The notes under the pieces are model-generated. The model did not search any database, was not told the origin of the DNA, and saw only the letters and a program-made list of their open reading frames with translations. A program made the translations under genes and the position numbers. From contig CAMYJM010000217.1 of the NCBI GenBank assembly GCA_947258635.1, positions 1 through 5,246 on the forward strand: 5,246 nucleotides of DNA. The letters run 5' to 3'. Of this stretch, positions 1 through 5,246 are shown in pieces. This stretch comes from an uncultured Acidimicrobiaceae bacterium (lineage in GTDB: Bacteria > Actinomycetota > Acidimicrobiia > Spongiisociales > UBA5794). Position 1 is the first letter of the stretch; every line of letters starts with the position of its first letter.

Positions 1-1150
1 GACCCGGTTTGAGGGGGAACTCGTGGAGCAGCGGCTTGCGCCGGTTTGAATGGACCGTCGCGCCGGCGCTGACGGTGGGGTCGGCCATGTGGAGCGGCGC
101 CACACCGCAATGCCAGAAGACCGCCGTGTCATCGGTGAAGTCGATGTCCACGAGATCGGCGACGAACGGGGGAGCACCGGAGAGCTGGCGCAGGATAAGG
201 CTGGTGAGATTGCCGTAAACGTCGGCTTCGCATCCACCGGGGATCCCATCGTCGGTGAGCATCGCCTGCGGGGCGCAGGCGGCGCCGCCGTAGTCCGTTA
301 AGCACTCCGGCCAGCAGCGGGTGGCGAAGGCCGCCCAGCCGTTGTCGGTCGCCAGCCGGCGCATCCCTTCGTAGAGGCGCAGACTCTTGTCGAGGGACTC
401 TTGGTCGAGGTCGTCGAGGGGTCCCAGCGCTCCGGCGGCGCGGCGCCGGAGCGCGGCCACATCGCTCTCGGGAGCAGCATCCGCCGCGGCGAACAGGTCG
501 GCGAGCTCCAGCCGCTGCACGGCGACGCCCGTCAGCGCCCGTACCTCCGCCGCGTCGTAGGCACATGGGTCGAAGCCGTCGGGATGGTCGCCGATCACAC
601 CCGTTTTCAGGCCGGCGAGCGCCGCACTGACGGCGGCTGCAGCGTCTGCCGCGGCCACCGACCCGGTGTCCGGGGGTGCGGCGACGAGCGGCGCTCCGGA
701 GAACTCGGCGGCAGCTACCAGGCTACGCAGCCCGTCGGCGGCTCCCGGATCGTCGCTACGGCGGTACATGTATCGCGCCGTGTGCCCGTCGCGTCGCAGC
801 GTGTAGGCGGCGAGGTTGATGCCGCACAGAGAGTTGAGCCGAAGCCGGCCGCCCGTCCGGTCTTCAGGGAAGGCCCAGAACACGACCGGGGCGGCGATCT
901 CATTGGCGAGCGCCTGCGTCATCGAGGCGTCCGTGAACGTCACTTGCAGCACCACGACCGCATCGATCGAGCTGTCACTGATCGTCGCGATCGCTTCCCG
1001 CGTGCTATCGGCATCGAAGAGCAGTGCGCGCTCCCCCATCCAGTCCGGGTCTACATCAGAAAGCGCCTCGAAAGCGGCCGCAGCGACTTCCTCGGCGTAC
1101 TCGACGTCGAAGGTCGGCCGAGCCAGTGCGACAACGCCGATTCGAGTCAT
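1..1150 (-). CDS. L-fucose/L-arabinose isomerase-like sugar isomerase, C-terminus cut by window; candidate sulfoquinovose isomerase
   Basis: Likely interconverts an aldose and a ketose with a bound metal in the cytoplasm; from its neighbours the substrate is probably sulfoquinovose, giving 6-deoxy-6-sulfofructose. The frame is open from ATG at 1150 to the left edge, 383 residues without a stop, so the C-terminus is missing; from the family's usual size I guess several tens of residues. It starts MTRIGVVALARP, and the N-terminal half has family-like stretches: LQVTFTDASM (about 68-77), FWAFPEDRTGGRLRLNSLCG (91-110) and GVIGDHPDGFDP (184-195). The C-terminal domain has CWPEC (279-283), DDGIPGGCEADVYG (about 300-313) and FWHCG (345-349). 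E308, D310 and H347 are the likely metal or catalytic residues by analogy with L-fucose isomerases; this is inference. The start overlaps the aldolase stop as ATGA, and upstream Shine-Dalgarno pairing is weak, so translation is probably coupled. It has no resemblance to YihS. Family assignment is firm; substrate is inferred from context. Confidence 0.85.
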   Translation of the reverse strand, partial: MTRIGVVALARPTFDVEYAEEVAAAAFEALSDVDPDWMGERALLFDADSTREAIATISDSSIDAVVVLQVTFTDASMTQALANEIAAPVVFWAFPEDRTGGRLRLNSLCGINLAAYTLRRDGHTARYMYRRSDDPGAADGLRSLVAAAEFSGAPLVAAPPDTGSVAAADAAAAVSAALAGLKTGVIGDHPDGFDPCAYDAAEVRALTGVAVQRLELADLFAAADAAPESDVAALRRRAAGALGPLDDLDQESLDKSLRLYEGMRRLATDNGWAAFATRCWPECLTDYGGAACAPQAMLTDDGIPGGCEADVYGNLTSLILRQLSGAPPFVADLVDIDFTDDTAVFWHCGVAPLHMADPTVSAGATVHSNRRKPLLHEFPLKPG

Positions 1151-2184
1151 TCCGGCTCGATCCCGCCGTATTTGGCCCGAAAATCGGGACCGGCTCCATC
1201 GAGCGTCGTCGACCCCAGCGACCCGGGGCGCTCCGTCCATGGAGTAGCCAGCTCATCGGTCAGGCGGTTGATCTGTTGTGCGTAAGGAACCGAGCCCACT
1301 GTGAGCCCACCGCGCATCGCCTCCAGGTCGGGAAATGCCTGGCCGGCATCCCACCAGATGGCGCGTCCCGCCAGGTATCCGTTGGCACCGGCGGCATACG
1401 CGTATTCCAGTATCCGGCGAAAGGCATCCTGAGTGGCGCCGGCAGACAGCATCACCCAGGGGCGTCCGGCCGCCCGTCCCAGGTCGTCGAAATGCGCCTG
1501 GACGGCGCCGTCGTCCTCGGCTTTGGAGGGCACACTCGCTGCCGGGAGCGGGCTCTCGAGCTTGAACAGGTCGATACCGAACCTCGCATCGGCGAAAGTG
1601 GCGACGCTTTCGATGACGTGGTCGACCCGCTTGGCGGTGTCCTCTACGTAGTCGGTCGTGTGCTCGGCCGAGCCGGGGAAGGGATAAACGAGCAGTTCGA
1701 ACACGTAGGGGATGTCGTAGCTTCGGCAGGCATCGCCGACCCGCGCCGCGAACTCCTCCTGGTGCTCTCGCACGTGCGGGGCGGCATCGGGGCGGTACCA
1801 GGCGAGAACCTTGACGGCGTCTCCGCCGGCTCGCTTGATCTTGGCGACGCTCCAATCATCGATCTCCTTGGACAGCCGCCCCGAGGGGGTCTCCTCGAAT
1901 ATGGAGTCCTCCAGGGTCAAGAGAAGCCCCTGGGAAGGCGACACGAGGGGGATGGCCGCCGGGTAGGCGAAATGCGGGTCGAGCAGCACGGCCGAGGCGT
2001 ACGGCGCCAGCTCGGCGACGAGAAGCCTCTTGAAATCGCAGACGTCGTCGTAGGCGGCACTTCCCGTGCCGCGCTTGTCTGCAATCAAGTTCTTGATCGG
2101 TGGCCGCTGGTCCACCGCCAGCATCTTGAACCGGCCCTCGGCATCGGCCAGTCGCCGCAAACCCCATAGCTTCCCCGGTTGCAT
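1147..2184 (-). CDS. Class I aldolase, LacD/YihT family; candidate 6-deoxy-6-sulfofructose-1-phosphate aldolase
   Basis: Predicted to cleave a ketose phosphate through a lysine Schiff base, here most likely sulfofructose-1-phosphate into dihydroxyacetone phosphate and sulfolactaldehyde; tagatose-1,6-bisphosphate is the alternative. The 345-residue protein is a DeoC/LacD-type TIM barrel. FKMLAVDQR (19-27) matches GFAMLAVDQR of E. coli YihT. GGDAVKVLAWYRPD (120-133) and FELLVYPFP (162-170) are barrel strands. GIDLFKLESP (203-212) carries K208, aligned with the Schiff-base lysine in YihT's DLYKVEMP. PWVMLSAG (242-249) and AGANGYLAGRAIW (265-277) form the phosphate-side end of the barrel. Parts of the middle read more like LacD, and about 25 residues past residue 320 (through FRAKYGGIEPE) have no counterpart in YihT. 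I chose ATG 2184 because it has an AGGAGG seven bases upstream and overlaps the kinase stop as TGATG; the in-frame ATG at 2259 would add an arginine-rich stretch inside the kinase gene. Its stop overlaps the isomerase start. Confidence 0.9.
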   Translation of the reverse strand: MQPGKLWGLRRLADAEGRFKMLAVDQRPPIKNLIADKRGTGSAAYDDVCDFKRLLVAELAPYASAVLLDPHFAYPAAIPLVSPSQGLLLTLEDSIFEETPSGRLSKEIDDWSVAKIKRAGGDAVKVLAWYRPDAAPHVREHQEEFAARVGDACRSYDIPYVFELLVYPFPGSAEHTTDYVEDTAKRVDHVIESVATFADARFGIDLFKLESPLPAASVPSKAEDDGAVQAHFDDLGRAAGRPWVMLSAGATQDAFRRILEYAYAAGANGYLAGRAIWWDAGQAFPDLEAMRGGLTVGSVPYAQQINRLTDELATPWTERPGSLGSTTLDGAGPDFRAKYGGIEPE

Positions 2185-3080
2185 CAGATCGCCTCCTGCA
2201 ATAGCTCGTGGACGTCGGCGCGGTCGGGAGTGCCGCTCCGTCCGCCGGGTCTCGTGCACTTGAGGGCGGCCGCCGCCGATGCGAATCGAACCGCGTCGGC
2301 CGGGGCTTGCCCCTCGGCGAGAGCAAGCGTCAATGCTCCGTGGAAGACGTCGCCGGCGCCCAGCGTGTCCACCACGTCGACGGCGAAAGCGGGAAGGTGG
2401 TGCGATCCACCGGCGTGGCGCCAGTGCACGCCGCCGGGCCCGACGGTGACCGCCAGCCAGGCATCGGTGCGCTGAGCCATATGGGCCAGCCCGGCGACGG
2501 GGTCGTCGGTTCCCGCCGTTGCCGCCAGCGCCGCCGCGGAGAACACGACGTGAGTGGCGAGTCCGAGAAGGGCGTCGCCGCCGGACTCCATCGGTCGGTC
2601 GAAATCGAATACGGAAGGAACGCCCGCGGCCGCCGCCGTCCGCAGCGCGGCTGCGGCCCCGTCGGGCCAGCGCACATCGACGAGGACCGCGTCGACGTCA
2701 ACCAGATCGCTTGCCGCCGTCACGTCGCCGCCATCGAACAACTCGCGGGGCGTGTGGTTGACGATGGTGCGCTCACCGGCGGCGTCGACGAGAACCGAAC
2801 TGACAGGAGAGGTCACTCCCCTGACTCTATCGACGGTGACGTCAACCCCGGACGCGATCAGATCGGCGATGATCTGCTCACCGAGGGCGTCGTCGCCCAC
2901 CCGGCCGATGTAGCGGGCATTGCCGCCGAGCCGAGCCACCGCAACCGCCGCATTGGCGGCGACTCCGCCTCCCACCTCGCGGAATGAAGATGCGTAGTAC
3001 TTCCCCCCGCCCCGGGGCAGGGCCTCCACTTCAAAGATCAGGTCGATTACTGCAATCCCGACACAGACGACGTTGGTCAT
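2184..3080 (-). CDS. PfkB-family sugar kinase, probable 6-deoxy-6-sulfofructose kinase (YihV-like)
   Basis: ATP-dependent cytoplasmic kinase, predicted to phosphorylate C1 of 6-deoxy-6-sulfofructose. The 298 residues are a full-length ribokinase/PfkB fold. The N-terminus VCVGIAVIDLIFEVEALP follows YihV's ACVGITVMDRIYYVEGLP. The first PfkB signature is the glycine-rich EVGGGVAANAAVAVARLG (35-52), followed by YIGRVGDD (57-64). DVRWPDG (135-141) parallels YihV's DVRWHDG. The second signature DTLGAGDVFHGA (238-249) supplies the anion hole and catalytic base D244. The C-terminus has VRFAS and ALKCTRPGGRSGTPD (272-286), nearly identical to YihV. K27, N108 and R137 sit where I recall YihV having its sulfonate-binding residues K27, N109 and R138. 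ATG 3080 fits the family start, has GGAG seven bases upstream, and overlaps the dehydrogenase stop as ATGA. The comparison is from memory, not a computed alignment. A related ketohexose kinase is the alternative. Confidence 0.92.
   Translation of the reverse strand: MTNVVCVGIAVIDLIFEVEALPRGGGKYYASSFREVGGGVAANAAVAVARLGGNARYIGRVGDDALGEQIIADLIASGVDVTVDRVRGVTSPVSSVLVDAAGERTIVNHTPRELFDGGDVTAASDLVDVDAVLVDVRWPDGAAAALRTAAAAGVPSVFDFDRPMESGGDALLGLATHVVFSAAALAATAGTDDPVAGLAHMAQRTDAWLAVTVGPGGVHWRHAGGSHHLPAFAVDVVDTLGAGDVFHGALTLALAEGQAPADAVRFASAAAALKCTRPGGRSGTPDRADVHELLQEAI
2192..2197 (-). promoter_or_regulatory. Shine-Dalgarno of the aldolase
   Basis: A perfect AGGAGG on the minus strand, seven bases before ATG 2184 and within the last codons of the kinase gene. 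It is the strongest ribosome-binding site in the window, and it decides the aldolase start against the in-frame ATG at 2259. Confidence 0.85.
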
Positions 3081-4012
3081 GGCCCGACTCCGGTCAGTGC
3101 CTGCCGGATGTTGGTGGCGGTCACGACGCTCACTCGGTGCTGCGACTCGGTGGTGAGGCCGGCAATGTGGGGAGTGAGTATCAAGTTGGGAGCCCCCGAG
3201 AACGGTTGGGCGCCGGTGGCGTCGAGGGGCTCTCGCTCAAAGACGTCGAGGGCGGCGCCACCGAGTTGTCCGGCGTGCAGGGCAGCGACCAAGGCACCCT
3301 CGTCGACGACACCTCCGCGTGCGGTATTGACCAGCACCGCAGATGGCTTCATTTGGGCGATGGCGCTGGCGTCGATCATTCGGCGTGTGGCGTCGACCAG
3401 AGGCACGTGGAGGCTCACTGCGTCCGAGTCGCCGAGCAGTTCCGGGAAGGACACGGACGTGGCGACTTGCCATGCCGGGTCGTCGGGCTCGAGGACGGGG
3501 TCGTAGGCCGACACGGTCATTCCGAGGGCGTTGGCCTTGGCGGCCACCAACCGGGCGATGTCTCCCAGTCCGATCAGTCCCATGTTCTTGCCCGCAATCT
3601 CGGAGCCAATGGAGCTCTGGCGCGGCCAGTCGCCGGCGAGCACGCGGCGCGAGTCGCTCAGGGCAGGGCGCATCAGAGTGAGCACCGCACCGATGACATA
3701 CTCAGCCACGGATCCGCTGTTGGCCCCGGTAGCGGGTAGAACCTCGATTCCCCGTTCCTCGCAGGCGGCGACGTCGATGTTGTCGAGTCCGACTCCGAGC
3801 CGGCCCACGGCGACGAGGCCCGGGGCGGCGTCCAACAGCGATCGATCGACACTGGTCCGATTGCGGACGATGAGGGCTCTCGCCTCGGCGACTTGGGTGG
3901 CTGTAGCGTCCGGTCGCGAGGCCAACTCGGGGTCGTAGTAAACGTCGAATTCCGTCGCCAGGTCGGCGACGACGGCCTCGTCCATGAACTCAGTGATGAC
4001 GACGTCCGGCAT
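3077..4012 (-). CDS. D-2-hydroxyacid dehydrogenase, (S)-sulfolactate dehydrogenase (SlcC)-like
   Basis: NAD(P)-dependent oxidoreductase of the D-isomer 2-hydroxyacid dehydrogenase family, predicted to interconvert a 2-hydroxyacid and a 2-oxoacid. The likeliest substrate here is 3-sulfolactate, giving 3-sulfopyruvate. The 311 residues contain an N-terminal substrate half with LIVRNRTSVD (47-56) and GRLGVGLDNID (70-80), then the Rossmann half. The nucleotide loop is GLIGLGDIA (145-153), with alanine at the usual third glycine; D171 in AYDP would bind the adenosine ribose and favours NAD over NADP. The catalytic set is present: R232 in NTARGG, E261 in FEREP and H282 in TPHIAG. The opening MPDVVITEFMDEAVV resembles my memory of sulfolactate dehydrogenase SlcC, as does the GxGxxA loop. 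There is no ACT or other regulatory C-terminal domain, so housekeeping SerA of the long type is unlikely. No clear Shine-Dalgarno precedes ATG 4012, but the family-like N-terminus supports this start. A 3-phosphoglycerate or glycerate dehydrogenase is the alternative. Confidence 0.9.
   Translation of the reverse strand: MPDVVITEFMDEAVVADLATEFDVYYDPELASRPDATATQVAEARALIVRNRTSVDRSLLDAAPGLVAVGRLGVGLDNIDVAACEERGIEVLPATGANSGSVAEYVIGAVLTLMRPALSDSRRVLAGDWPRQSSIGSEIAGKNMGLIGLGDIARLVAAKANALGMTVSAYDPVLEPDDPAWQVATSVSFPELLGDSDAVSLHVPLVDATRRMIDASAIAQMKPSAVLVNTARGGVVDEGALVAALHAGQLGGAALDVFEREPLDATGAQPFSGAPNLILTPHIAGLTTESQHRVSVVTATNIRQALTGVGP
3088..3092 (-). promoter_or_regulatory. Shine-Dalgarno of the PfkB kinase
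   Basis: The minus strand reads CGGAG, ending seven bases before the kinase ATG at 3080. It lies inside the 3' end of the dehydrogenase gene, supporting the overlapping ATGA start. Confidence 0.6.
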
Positions 4013-4103
4013 GGCGCGGAGGCTAGTACCGGCAGCCCGGCACCGTCCCCCGGTCGCCCGACGCAGGCTGGGTCCGAGGCAGGGGCGCGATGCTCAAGCC
4101 GTG
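4013..4103 (-). other. Intergenic gap between the hydrolase and the four-gene operon
   Basis: This is the only non-coding stretch in the window, 91 bases and GC-rich. I see short G/C-only inverted matches but no stem followed by a T run on the minus strand, so there is no convincing intrinsic terminator. No operator-like palindrome stands out. It is large enough to hold a promoter, yet short enough for read-through from the hydrolase gene. Confidence 0.6.
4023..4028 (-). promoter_or_regulatory. Possible -10-like element before the dehydrogenase
   Basis: On the minus strand TACTAG lies 10 bases upstream of the dehydrogenase ATG in otherwise G/C-rich sequence. Transcription from it would begin within a few bases of the start codon, which would fit the missing Shine-Dalgarno and near-leaderless translation, common in actinobacteria. 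The last base is G rather than the preferred T, and no TTGACA-like -35 is visible at 17-18 bases. This is weak evidence. Confidence 0.2.
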
Positions 4104-5246
4104 CTATCTGCCCGTCACCAGCAGATATGAGGTCTCCGGTGCCATCTCCAATCGACCCGCCGCCTGCGACGTGGAGGTGGATCCGGATGCGTAGGCCACT
4201 CGCCACTCCCCCGGCGGCAACTCGGCCTGGCGCGAGTCGGCTTCCAGGTTGGTCATCGCCAGAGTCCGGCCGCGACGAAGCACCCGAACCGCACCGGGAG
4301 GCGCCGGCAGCCACTGGGGCTCCGAAGTCCACAGGTCGGGGTTGGCCTTGCGGACCTCGAGGAGGCGGCGATGTCTGCTGAGCCAGGACTCCTCATCCGC
4401 CCGCTGGCTCAGGACTGTCTCGGCGGGGACTCGAGACGGCGCCGCCAGCCACGGTTCGGCGGATTTGGAGAACCCGTTGGCGTGCGACGAATCCCACGGC
4501 ATCACGCTGCGGGCGCCGTCGCGGCCGACCCCATGCTCGTTGCGCGTCGCAATCGGGTCCTCGAGGTCCGCCGCGTCGAGCCGAGCATCGACCAGACCGA
4601 GTTCCTGCCCCTCCCACAGGAACGGGAACCCGCCGAGTGCCATCATGAATGTCATCACCGCGAGCGCGCGGCGCCGCCCTGTGTCCCCGCCACCGAAACG
4701 GGTGGCCGAACGCGAGTTGTCGTGGTTGTCGATCACCCAGGACACGCCGGTGTCGGTGGTGCGATGGACGAATTCGAGCATGTCGAGCAGCTCACCGGGC
4801 GCCCAACCTATGCGCCCCGGCTCCAGTAAGAAGACCGTGTGGAGGCTCTCGTCACGCACGTAACGGGCGATTCGATCGAGGCTACGCGGGTAGGACTCGC
4901 CAATCAGGACCGCGTCGTAGGGTGCCACGACTCTGTTCCACCGCCGGAAGATCTCGACGGTGCCGTCCTGATCCAGGTCATGAACATGATCAAACGACTC
5001 GAACACCTCCTTCGGGTTGAGAGCATCCGCGACCCCAACCCGCTGCGGGTTGTCGCGGAATCGCGGATCTTTCATCAAGCCGTGGGCAACGTCGATACGG
5101 AACCCGTCCGCCCCGCGCTCACACCAGAAGCGCAGGATCGAGTCGAACTCGTCGAGCACGGCAGGGTGGGCCCAGTTCAGATCGGGCTGCTCCGGCAAGA
5201 ACAGATGGCACCAGTACTGATCGGAGGCCTCGTCGTACGTCCAGGC
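4104..5246 (-). CDS. GH13 alpha-glucosidase-type glycoside hydrolase, N-terminus cut by window
   Basis: Retaining alpha-glycoside hydrolase of family GH13 (alpha-amylase superfamily), most like alpha-glucosidase or oligo-1,6-glucosidase. The frame stays open to the right edge, so only the C-terminal 380 residues are seen; the start of the (beta/alpha)8 barrel with region I is outside. From the visible first residue, HLFLPEQPDLNW (14-25) contains the region V-type QPDLNW. GFRIDVAH (49-56) is region II with nucleophile D52. LIGES (114-118) is region III with acid/base E117. IDNHDNSR (172-179) is region IV with the transition-state stabiliser D176. GGFPFLWEGQELGL (about 205-218) and GRDGARSVMPWDSS follow as in alpha-glucosidases, and the last ~80 residues look like the beta-sandwich domain C. 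A TTG at 5198 is not the start, because family-like sequence (TYDEASDQYW) continues upstream. The stop lies 91 bases before the dehydrogenase, same strand, so it may feed sugars to that operon or belong to a separate unit. Confidence 0.93.
   Translation of the reverse strand, partial: AWTYDEASDQYWCHLFLPEQPDLNWAHPAVLDEFDSILRFWCERGADGFRIDVAHGLMKDPRFRDNPQRVGVADALNPKEVFESFDHVHDLDQDGTVEIFRRWNRVVAPYDAVLIGESYPRSLDRIARYVRDESLHTVFLLEPGRIGWAPGELLDMLEFVHRTTDTGVSWVIDNHDNSRSATRFGGGDTGRRRALAVMTFMMALGGFPFLWEGQELGLVDARLDAADLEDPIATRNEHGVGRDGARSVMPWDSSHANGFSKSAEPWLAAPSRVPAETVLSQRADEESWLSRHRRLLEVRKANPDLWTSEPQWLPAPPGAVRVLRRGRTLAMTNLEADSRQAELPPGEWRVAYASGSTSTSQAAGRLEMAPETSYLLVTGR

Noticed and set aside
401..1285. 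Plus-strand open frame of 294 codons
   Set aside because: It is antisense to the isomerase, whose minus-strand frame shows clear family motifs across the same bases.
1024..2169. Long plus-strand open frame of 381 codons
   Set aside because: It lies opposite the aldolase and isomerase, is rich in Arg, Gly and Pro with no family motif, and is a by-product of GC-rich codons on the other strand.
2185..2259. Upstream in-frame ATG that would lengthen the aldolase by 25 residues
   Set aside because: The added residues are arginine-rich, unlike any aldolase N-terminus, and lie inside the kinase gene; ATG 2184 has a perfect ribosome-binding site.
2208..2987. Plus-strand open frame of 259 codons
   Set aside because: It is the shadow of the PfkB kinase gene; the translation shows no recognisable domain.
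1147..3080. Reading the operon as a tagatose-6-phosphate (LacC/LacD) pathway
   Set aside because: The kinase resembles YihV much more than LacC and keeps the putative sulfonate-binding residues. The idea remains the main alternative for the aldolase.
2984..3739. Plus-strand open frame of 251 codons
   Set aside because: It is antisense to the dehydrogenase, with no motif of its own and no Shine-Dalgarno that I can see.
4030..4080. Possible terminator hairpin after the GH13 gene
   Set aside because: Only short G/C matches of about four bases are present, with no T run after them; in DNA this GC-rich such matches arise by chance.
5196..5198. TTG as the start of the GH13 gene
   Set aside because: The frame continues to the window edge and the residues before it match GH13 sequence, so the gene is simply cut by the window.

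Overview
The window is GC-rich (roughly two thirds G+C by eye). All five genes I can support lie on the minus strand, so the biology reads from the right edge to the left. GC-rich codon use and tightly overlapping genes suggest an actinobacterium, but nothing here fixes the taxon. The window opens inside a glycoside hydrolase gene and closes inside a sugar isomerase gene, so both end genes are cut.

In transcription order: (1) 5246-4104, the C-terminal 380 residues of a GH13 alpha-glucosidase-type hydrolase. (2) A 91-base gap at 4103-4013 with no clear terminator and only a weak promoter-like sequence. (3) 4012-3077, a D-2-hydroxyacid dehydrogenase resembling (S)-sulfolactate dehydrogenase (SlcC). 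(4) 3080-2184, a PfkB-family kinase that closely resembles 6-deoxy-6-sulfofructose kinase (YihV). (5) 2184-1147, a class I aldolase of the LacD/YihT family. (6) 1150-1, a metal-dependent isomerase of the L-fucose/L-arabinose isomerase-like family, missing its C-terminus. Genes 3-6 overlap by 4, 1 and 4 bases and almost certainly form one translationally coupled operon.

Isomerase, kinase and class I aldolase make a complete Embden-Meyerhof-type module: aldose to ketose, phosphorylation at C1, then cleavage to dihydroxyacetone phosphate and a C3 aldehyde. The kinase keeps, at matching positions, the three residues I recall as the sulfonate-binding set of E. coli YihV. The best reading is therefore sulfoglycolysis: sulfoquinovose to sulfofructose to sulfofructose-1-phosphate to DHAP plus sulfolactaldehyde. 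The isomerase is not of the YihS type, which points to the variant called sulfo-EMP2. The dehydrogenase suggests the C3 sulfonate is oxidised through sulfolactate to sulfopyruvate rather than reduced and excreted. A GH13 enzyme lies where sulfoquinovose operons often carry a GH31 sulfoquinovosidase; whether it acts on sulfoquinovosides is open. No RNA gene, mobile element, CRISPR array or notable repeat was seen.
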